64,000 nt of DNA from Strigamia acuminata (lineage: Eukaryota > Arthropoda > Chilopoda > Geophilomorpha > Linotaeniidae). The notes beneath the pieces are model-generated. The model had not been told where the DNA came from. It did no database searches and saw only the letters and a program-made list of their open reading frames with translations. The first letter of the stretch is position 1. Each line of letters begins with the position of its first letter. The DNA lies in the NCBI GenBank assembly GCA_949358305.1, contig OX442317.1:16415516-16479515 (forward strand). The letters are read 5' to 3'. Both the position numbers and the translations under genes were made by a program. Positions 56,655 to 64,000 of this stretch are shown here, one piece after another.

Positions 56655-56975
56655 AGTCCCTGTCGGTTTATGCAAAGTCAAGATAATTTATTTCGAGGAG
56701 TTTGAATTAGAAATTGATGTGTTAGAATTACAAAAGAAAAGTTGATAATTGGGGAGGAATGCTGTGTTTTAGCTTTGATTTAATAAGTAAATTATCTGAT
56801 TGTTTGATATGCTCTCCTTTGTAAGAGTTAACAATACCTTGATGACAATGCAATGTAACTTAGCAACTAGAATTCTAGAATGCAGAACATGTAATGTGAG
56901 TGAATAAATGAGAAGTGAGCGAGTGTAGCTCTGATCCAAATTATGAAATGAGTTTATATGTTGAGACAATTCAGG

Positions 56976-57978
56976 ATTTTGACGGAATTTGACGGATTTT
57001 GACGGATTTTGACGGAATTTGACGGAATTTGACGGAATTTGACGGAATTTGACGAATTTTGGCGGATTTTGACGGATTTTGACAAAATTTGACGGAATTT
57101 GACGGAATTTGACAGAATTTGACAAAATTTGACGGAATTTGACGGATTTTGACAAAATTTGACGGAGTTTGACGGATTTTGACAAAATTTGACGGAATTT
57201 GACGAATTTTGGCGGATTTTGACGGATTTTGACAAAATTTGACGGAATTTGACGGAATTTGACGGAATTTGACAAAATTTGACGGAATTTGACGGATTTT
57301 GACAAAATTTGACGGATTTTGACGGATTTTGACGGATTTTGACAAAATTTGACAAAATTTGACGGAATTTGACGGAATTTGACGGATTTTGACGGAATTT
57401 GACGGAATTTGACGGAATTTGACGGATTTTGACGGATTTTGACGGATTTTGACAAAGTTTGACAAAATTTGACGGAATTTGACGGAATTTGACGGATTTT
57501 GACGGAATTTGACGGAATTTGACGGAATTTGACAAAATTTGACAAAATTTGACGGATTTTGACGGATTTTGACAAATTTTGACGAAATTTGACAAAATTT
57601 GACGGGATTTTGACGGATTTTGACGGATTTTGACGGATTTTGACGGAATTTGACAGAATTTGACGGAATTTGACGGATTTTGACGGATTTTGACGGATTT
57701 TGACAAAATTTGACGGAATTTGACGGATTTTGGCGGATTTTGACGGATTTTGACGGATTTTGACGGAATGTGACAAAATTTGACGGAATTTGACGGATTT
57801 TGACAAAATTTGACGGATTTTGACGGATTTTGACGGATTTTGACGGAATTTGACGGAATTTGACGGAATTTGACAGAATTTGACGGAATTTGACGGATTT
57901 TGACGGATTTTGACGGATTTTGACAAAATTTGACGGAATTTGACGGATTTTGATGGATTTTGACGGAATTTGACGGAA
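56976..57978. repeat. 1-kb minisatellite of 10-bp units
   Basis: About one hundred near-perfect 10-mers of the form GACGGAATTT, GACGGATTTT or GACAAAATTT, with rare GGCGGATTTT. A/T tracts recur every 10 bp. A higher-order period of about 150 bp is visible (segment at 57046 recurs at 57196). All three minus-strand frames are open because the unit lacks stops; the resulting KSVKFRQNPS peptides are artefacts. Confidence 0.95.
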
Positions 57979-58412
57979 TGATAAATCCTTATGAATAAAA
58001 CACGACACTCGATTTAGATGGGAAGAATACATGCAACTTCTTCATTTATTGGCCTGTCGCTCACGACTGAATTCCAGAATATATGTGTTGCCATGGCTAG
58101 TTTCCAAACAATCACCAGCCATGGCATATTGTTACAACAATCATATTACACAGTCAAATCTCACTTAATAACTAATTTACAATCAGAATCTAACATTCCT
58201 CCTCAGTTACAATGATTGTCACTTGTAATTTCACACTTTTTAAATTAATCAAAATCACCACATCTAATGATTAAAGCTTCTCCACTACAGCCTTTACAAT
58301 TTACAACTTCTCGATCGGAAACTACTGAACACAACTCCTACTTTTACTTTTTACAACAACTCCATTAAATCATTTCAAACACTTTTTTTCTTTTAACCTT
58401 CGGAATCCGCAG

Positions 58413-58824
58413 CAGCCGCAAAATCCGCATTTTGGGGGTGACTATTCCTCGGATTCCGATCGGGTCAAACTCTTCCGGAAAATGTCCGGGGGAATGCTAA
58501 GAGTGTCGATGGACGACGTTCGAGTTTATATCGTAAGTATTTATGTGGTTTTCGTCGAGTTTATTATTCGTATTAGATTCGGTATTTTCACAGGGTTGTC
58601 GTCGCGCGAGATTCGTCGTGGTAAAAGCGAATCCGTGGACGACCCGAGATCCGCGACCTCGTCCGACCCGTGGCGCGTTGTCGCGCGGCCGGGGGACGAC
58701 CCCCGTTCTTCAAAAACCACGCCTCGAGTCACGTGGTCTCGCATTCGACTCTTTCAATTTTCCCGTTTTCAGGTCGTACGACCTCGGACCGTTACGGGCC
58801 GTAACGGGCCGTAACGGGCCGTAA
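58413..58824 (+). CDS. Exon module A, copy 2, and following exon
   Basis: After TCCGCAG, a 120-bp phase-0 exon (58413-58532) reads QPQNPHFGGDYSSDS and KLFRKMSGG and ends ATC|GTAAGTATTT. It is homologous to 11450-11590. A next exon after TATTTTCACAG (58594) is open in two frames; the phase-0 frame is Arg/Pro-rich (WTTRDPRPRPTRG) and runs into GGGCCGTAACG repeats before stopping at 58824. No ATG exon was found upstream. Better preserved than copy 1; a gene fragment or active exon. Confidence 0.4.
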
Positions 58825-59110
58825 CGGGCCGTTTTCGACGTAAATCTAACGAATCAACAACCGACAACAGGTACATGAAAACACGTACAACATTCATAGA
58901 CATTAATCCCAAATCCTGTTTTCAGATTTACGTCAAAAACGGGCCGTTACGGCCCGTTACGGCCCGTTACGGCCCGTTTTCGAACCCGTTACGGCCCGTT
59001 TTTGAACCCGTTACGGCCCGTTTTTGACCCGTTACGGCCCGTTTTCAACCCGTTTTCGACCCGTTACGGCCCGTTACGGCTCGTTACGGCCCGTTGCGGC
59101 CCGTTGCGGC
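58786..59110. repeat. CCGTTACGGGC tandem repeats forming an inverted repeat
   Basis: GGCCGTAACGGGCCGTAACG repeats leading to GACGTAAATCT (58786-58850) are inverted at 58924-58985, with a 73-bp spacer containing GTACATG and TTTTCAG splice-like signals. Degenerate CCGTTACGGCCCGTTTT units continue to about 59110. Confidence 0.85.
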
Positions 59111-59305
59111 CCGTTGCTATATTTCCGGTCCGGCGGCTTTTGGCCAGGCCTTAAGGCCAAACGCTACCGAAACGTTACCTGGTATTTTATCATGTTACCT
59201 CGATCTAAATGTTCCAAAACCGAGGAGTTTTTGTACCAGTGCTGAAAACACATAGGGGGGGGTCTCTTATTTGAGACGCAGTACAATATTTTGTGTCAGG
59301 CGCCA

Positions 59306-59945
59306 CACAATGAGCTGCGCATGCGCTGTGCCAATGAGCTGCGCATGCGCTGTGCCAATGAGATGCGAGCTGCGCATGCGCTGACCAAATGAGCTGCGAG
59401 CTGCGCATGCGCCGAGGCATGCGCTGACCGAATGAGTTGCGAGCTGCACATGCGCTGACTGAATGAGTTGTGAGCTGCGCATCATGCGCTAAGCTCAAGA
59501 GCTAAAAGCTGCGCATGCGCTGACCGAATGAGCTGCGAACTGCGCATCATGCGCTAAGCCAAAGAGCTAAGAGCTGCGCATGCGCTGACCGAATGAGCAG
59601 CGAACTGCGCATCATGCGCTAAGCCAAAGAGCTAAGAGCTGCGCATGCGCTGACCGAATGAGCTGCGAACTGCGCATCATGCGCTAAGCCAAAGAGCTAA
59701 GAGCTGCGCATGCGCTGACCGAATGAGCTGCGAACTGCGCATCATGCGCTAAGCCAAAGAGCTAAGAGCTGCGCATGCGCTGACCGAATGAGCTGCGAAC
59801 TGCGCATCATGCGCTAAGCCAAAGAGCTAAGAGCTGCGCATGCGCTGACCGAATGAGCTGCGAACTGCGCATCATGCGCTAAGCCAAAGAGCTAAGAGCT
59901 GCGCATGCGCTGACCGAATGAGCTGCGAACTGCGCATCATGGAAA
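59306..59945. repeat. 65-bp tandem array with TGCGCATGCGC palindromes
   Basis: From 59505 the unit is exactly 65 bp (GCTGCGCATGCGCTGACCGA ... AAGAGCTAAGA) in about 6.5 copies; 59306-59505 is a degenerate leader. About eleven TGCGCATGCGC words are present, each matching the NRF-1/alpha-Pal consensus YGCGCAYGCGCR. Confidence 0.9.
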
Positions 59946-60297
59946 CAAAAAATTGAAGAGGAAATCGATTATATAAGTTGTTTTAACACGCACACATCTT
60001 GAATAACATATTTAAAACCTGACATATGTGCAATACTGGTCAAATGATAAAGAAAGTTAAATGGAAGCATCACAATAACAACAATTTTACAACAAACGTT
60101 AGATTTGAAAAGTGAAATTTATTTAATTGTCCTTTTAAAAAATGTTTGTTTAAATTTGGAAAATAACGGCACTGCTTTTAAATATTTAAGAAAAAATTTA
60201 AAATGTATTTAATCAATTAATAGTAATTACCGTATTGAAACAGCATTTGTTTATGAGTTCTCAGGTGTGTTTAGTATACTGTGACTAACAGCAAAAG

Positions 60298-61690
60298 TTA
60301 TTTATGATTATACAAGTGGCAATCATTGCAAAAATAAACAAATTTTGTGAGTGTGGATTGTAAATAAGAAATACATTTTGTATATGAGGAACGGAAACAA
60401 GAGATTCGATCTTCCTTTCTGAACGTCCGTGAATTCACGATGGTCAAAATATTCAATAAATCCACGTCACTTACTCCGATCACAACATGATAAAGTGTAT
60501 AAAAATAATCTGTGATAGAACAAAAAAGAGTAAAACAACAATCTAAAAATCCAAAATTTAAATTACCCTCAGCCGTAGAAAAGGCGACAAGAATGTCAGC
60601 ATATTGGGGTCCTTGAAACGCTCCACTCTGCTCGATCAACTTGGAATCAAACGCAAGCGCCTCGTTTTGGTAATTCTTCAAAATCTGATTGATTTTGATA
60701 GCTTCGTCGTTTCCTTTACATGTCCCCAGCAAGCCAATGAATGCAGACTGACTCTCGCCAGTCCTGAAAGCTTCACGGTTCTGTGATTGCCGGAATAGAT
60801 ATTTTGATGCTTTTTTCAGGCACTGGATGGAGTTGTCGCTATCATCATCACCACTATCATCATCATAATCATCATCATAATCATCATGCGATGACGACGA
60901 CATGCTGCGAATACTCCCGTCACTACTTCTTCGGCTACTCTCGTTCGTTTGTTTGCTATCCGTTTGCGTGTTGGAGATCGATTCGTTGTTGTCCTCGGGG
61001 TCTACAATGTCTTTCAATACGATTTTGTCGTTTGAAGTCGTCACAAGAATTTTATCCGGTGATTTTTCAACACAATTCGAGGACATCGCAATCTCAGTCT
61101 TCGAGTTTGTGCCGTCTTCAGCTTCCTTGTTTAAGCATGGAATCTTCCCTTGAATGATGTTCGGATCTTGCACTTTGATCCCCGTATCCAACTCAGCTTT
61201 GGGATCTGCCTGAATAAAGAAGAGTTTCGGCTTGCCTTTAAGCGATGGGCACTCGGCGTCCGTGAAATTTTTCCACAGCTCTGAAATGGGGAATAGTTTG
61301 TCCCGTGAATAAAGCAGGTTTTGATCACCATATGAGGAAAATGCACAAGCAAATACGTCGTAATCTTTGTGATTCTCCCGTTTCGCCACTAAATAACAAA
61401 AACAAAAAAAAGATAGAATAAATGACGTCACAAACTAATCTAACTTATTAATTACAATCGTATAATACATCCATAATCTCGGCGTAGCTCGCATTTCGAA
61501 CAATAATAATATCAGACCTAGTGAAACCCCAATGCAACAAAATATCAGTAAATAGACATTCGTCTAAATCTACTTGCTCCCGTGGTGCCAGACCTAGAAT
61601 GTCATAAATGTAATGATTAAATATGACAGCTCTTCCCCTTCTCTGAAAATTCATCCGGTAATCGAAATCGAGTTTCAATTCTGTGTTCAT
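60298..61690 (-). CDS. Caspase-fold protein lacking both catalytic residues (pseudo-caspase)
   Basis: Exons 61690-61456, 61388-60567 and 60509-60298 join in matching phases (GATT|GTAATT to TATTTAG; GAGG|GTAATT to ATCACAG), giving about 422 residues. The p20-like part shows YRMNFQRRGRAVIFNH, then DVFACAFSSYGD and CPSLKGKPKLFFIQAD. In active caspases these are S-HG and QACRG, so catalytic His is Tyr 98 and catalytic Cys is Asp 140. A long acidic Ser/Asp linker (DDYDDDYDDDSGDDDSD) replaces the short cleavage linker. The p10-like part has ADILVAFSTAE and LLNILTIVN, but the SWR substrate loop between them is missing, unless a small exon was overlooked. Catalysis is therefore not expected; by analogy with c-FLIP or insect decoy caspases it may bind and regulate an active caspase. 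No CARD or DED is seen. Confidence 0.85.
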
Positions 61691-61824
61691 GCTTGGTTAC
61701 CAGCTGGCAAAAGGCTTTTAAAACCAGTAATCAGCTGTCGACGGTTTTTTAAAATGTTTATTATCCTATATACATTGGGTTCTTTTATTAACAACAAAAT
61801 TGCATTGAATTTTAATAAACTTGA

Positions 61825-61985
61825 ATATAATTCCAATAAATTTAAATTGAATTTCTGTAAATTTGAATTGATTTTCTGTAAATTTGAATTGATTTTCTGT
61901 AAATTTGAATTAATTTTCTGTAAATTAGAATTGACAGTCAAAAATTTTGAATTGTATTTTAGCAAATAGGAATTAACTTTCAATA
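61825..61985. repeat. 21-bp tandem repeat upstream of the caspase-like gene
   Basis: About five copies of TTCTGTAAATTTGAATTGAT. It lies between the divergent starts of the caspase-like gene and the 62.1-kb gene. Confidence 0.85.
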
Positions 61986-62125
61986 AATATTAAACAGTAG
62001 GAATTGCAATTGAATTATGCTCAAACACACGTTTTTTCACCTATTTTTTAAATTGAATAAGATGTTTAAAAGACAACTAGCTATTTTACATTCTTCTAGC
62101 TTCTACAAACAGAGTCGATCGCAAA

Positions 62126-63031
62126 ATGCAAATAACACTTTCGGTCCCACTGCTGGAACGTGCGGCATTAATCAAAATTGCCACAATTTTATGGAAAACT
62201 AACGATATTTTTTACACTATCAACGCCACTAAAGCAACCAACGCGAATTGGCAAGATGTTGACACAATAATTTCTAAAAACGTGGATAAATTACCTTTGC
62301 CTCCATTTTTAAAACAATCGTTGGTTAAAATTGTGAACTTAACTGGAATAGAACTACGCAAATGGCTAATTAATATATCTGACATATTTAATAATTTGGA
62401 TGAAATGATGTGCCACTACAAATACGCTGAGTGGACATCACATGGTAAAATAAATTATCAAAAAACAGCACGCCTGATGGTGTCAGACGAAAAATTAAAA
62501 GTGATTACGAGATCCAAAATCGCTTTCAAGTATTTCATCATAGATCAAGATAAAATTGCATGGCAACGAGTTCCCGAGGCACTCACCACCATCATCAACG
62601 AAATACAAGCAGATAACATCAAAGTACAAGTAATAACATTTTGGATTGCTGTCATCAAACGTGAAGCAGTTGACGTGGGGAGCAAGTTTCTGTTGTTGAT
62701 GTTGTTTGCAACAGTCGGAAACGAAAGTGCAATAAAATTCGTATGGTCCAAATTTTCGAATGAAGAAAAAATTTTTATTCTTTCCGAAGATTTTTCAAGA
62801 ATGTTACCGTTTGTTAAGCGTAGCTGTAAAATTCCCTACTGTTTTTTGTTCTTACTAATGAGTAAACTGGAACAGAATATTTTATTGTCAAATTCTCCAC
62901 TAGCAACATTGGTATTGCAAGAATGTGCGCAAGACTGGATCTACATGGAGTTGTTGGAGAAAATAACTAATAGACGAAAAATGCTAATAGACAAGGGACT
63001 TATTGAATTGGAACAGCCTTTTTCTACTTAA
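62126..63031 (+). CDS. 301-residue all-helical protein, possible lineage-expanded family
   Basis: ATG-initiated single-exon frame. Sequence is a run of amphipathic helices with Leu/Ile/Trp repeats (LERAALIKIATILW, LPLPPFLKQSLVKIVN, YFIIDQDKIAWQRVPE, ITFWIAVIKREAVDVG), ending LIELEQPFST. No signal peptide, zinc motif or enzyme motif. It reminds me of a large uncharacterised family in spider genomes, recalled from memory and unverified. It is divergent from the caspase-like gene, 436 bp apart. The segment just after the stop (AAAAAGGGAAATTAGCATTT) recurs at 52250, showing shared 3' flanking sequence with that area. Confidence 0.6.
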   Translation: MQITLSVPLLERAALIKIATILWKTNDIFYTINATKATNANWQDVDTIISKNVDKLPLPPFLKQSLVKIVNLTGIELRKWLINISDIFNNLDEMMCHYKYAEWTSHGKINYQKTARLMVSDEKLKVITRSKIAFKYFIIDQDKIAWQRVPEALTTIINEIQADNIKVQVITFWIAVIKREAVDVGSKFLLLMLFATVGNESAIKFVWSKFSNEEKIFILSEDFSRMLPFVKRSCKIPYCFLFLLMSKLEQNILLSNSPLATLVLQECAQDWIYMELLEKITNRRKMLIDKGLIELEQPFST

Positions 63032-64000
63032 ATTAAAAAAGGGAAATTAGCATTTCTAAGCTGGATGCAGAAATGTGCATAATTTGTTCTCTCTTGGGAC
63101 TAGAAAGGAAATCATAAAAACTTTTCCACAGAATATATTCTGCACTGTAATACTCTTTCCATTATTAAAAAGAATGAAATGACGACATTTAAAATATGTC
63201 AGCTTTTTTATCTTAAAAAATAATTTAAAGAACATTTAAAATAGATTAGTCTTTCCTTTGATTAAAATAAACATTTTCTTTTATGACTAACACTGCTAAA
63301 GAACTTTTTATTTTTCTGATTCACTTATTATTCAAAAAAAACAAATCCAAATGCCCCTCCTGATTTTGCTGGAATGAATCCAAATATAATTTATAATTCA
63401 ACATACAAATTTGCACATAAGCCTAAAGAATGTCTTTTGCAAAAGCTCTCTTCCCATTCTTAGTCTTTCACTTTAGTCTTTCCGTTTCTAAACTCTTCTC
63501 CATCCAATTTTGTCCAGAATTTTTAGATAGAAACAACTTTCTTCCTCCTAGTGTCAAATGCTCTCAACTAATGGCGTTAGAAGTCTGACAATTGGCGAAA
63601 TTTACTTGTTTTTGTCTATTTCTGATTTTCACTACCTTTATATCCTTTTTGAGTATATCATACATCGAGAAATCAGCACGAATGTGGCAGTTATCAAACC
63701 TTATTATTCATGTTACTCACATGAATAATAAGGTTTGCAATTTGATTAAAAAGTTCAATTAAATAATAAAATAATAATAAATAATTTGTGATTTATACTT
63801 AGAAACCCAATTCTACTTTCATAAAACTGATTGCAATTTGAATAAGTTGTTATCTGAAAATGCAAAGAAAAGTTTTGAATTTCATTCTTACAGTTAATTT
63901 ATTCATTTATCACATATCTGAATTTTTTCCCAGCTTTAAGTGGCTTTTTGTAGGGTCTTTCTGTGTCAACATCAGTGTAGGTGCTTCCTGCAATGATATA
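63032..64000. other. AT-rich tail with a diverged dispersed repeat
   Basis: Contains a third, diverged copy of the 165-bp repeat at about 63690-63835, which includes a local palindrome of ACCTTATTATTCATGT. No gene seen to the window end. Confidence 0.6.

Noticed and set aside
56769-58032. Three 250-385 codon minus-strand frames rich in KSVKFRQNPS
   Set aside because: Products of the 10-bp minisatellite, which lacks stops in all three frames.
59306-59945. CRISPR-like array
   Set aside because: Units are contiguous 65-bp satellites without distinct spacers, in a eukaryotic context.

Overview
The window is eukaryotic and looks like arthropod nuclear DNA. It has spliced genes with short AT-rich introns (GT...AG, TTTTCAG-type acceptors), large AT-rich gaps, abundant microsatellites, MITE-like inverted repeats and a full-length Ty3/gypsy-type LTR retrotransposon whose primer-binding site matches a tRNA-Gln 3' end. 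Recognisable host-type sequences are a caspase homologue, two exons of mitochondrial ribosomal protein uS11m, a FAD-synthase (FLAD1) PP-loop exon and an nrf-6-type acyltransferase. The helical protein at 62.1 kb reminds me of a large family seen in spiders, but I cannot assign a taxon. All calls were made by eye.

Layout. 0-7 kb is relatively CpG-rich and carries two minus-strand multi-exon genes for acidic, coiled-coil proteins; their introns contain very long homopolymers. 7-11.3 kb is built from large imperfect palindromes, above all a ~3 kb foldback structure made of 56-bp tandem units. 11.3-31 kb is AT-rich and full of mobile-element debris: TIR elements, near-perfect palindromes, exon-bearing dispersed modules, decayed acyltransferase and FLAD1 exons, a duplicated uS11m exon, and one GC-rich island (18.9-21.6 kb) coding for a proline-rich, zinc-motif protein.

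31,259-45,219 is a 13.96-kb LTR retrotransposon with 1,590-bp LTRs that I could tell apart at only two adjacent bases. Its order is LTR, tRNA-Gln PBS, gag, a canonical -1 frameshift site, pol (protease, RT, RNase H, integrase), a spliced third gene with CxxCxGxG-type motifs, PPT, LTR. The LTR R region carries five variants of one hairpin. The third gene resembles the stand-alone GC-rich gene at 18.9-21.6 kb, which suggests a shared accessory protein that is not an obvious envelope.

46.9-63 kb holds small genes: a spliced secreted Pro-rich protein with a TATA box, unrecognised single-exon proteins, a half RING finger, a divergent pair of tiny two-exon genes, a caspase-fold protein that has lost both catalytic residues (a candidate decoy regulator), and a helical protein. 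Between them lie a 1-kb minisatellite of 10-bp units with phased A/T tracts and a 65-bp array of GC-rich palindromes resembling NRF-1/alpha-Pal sites.
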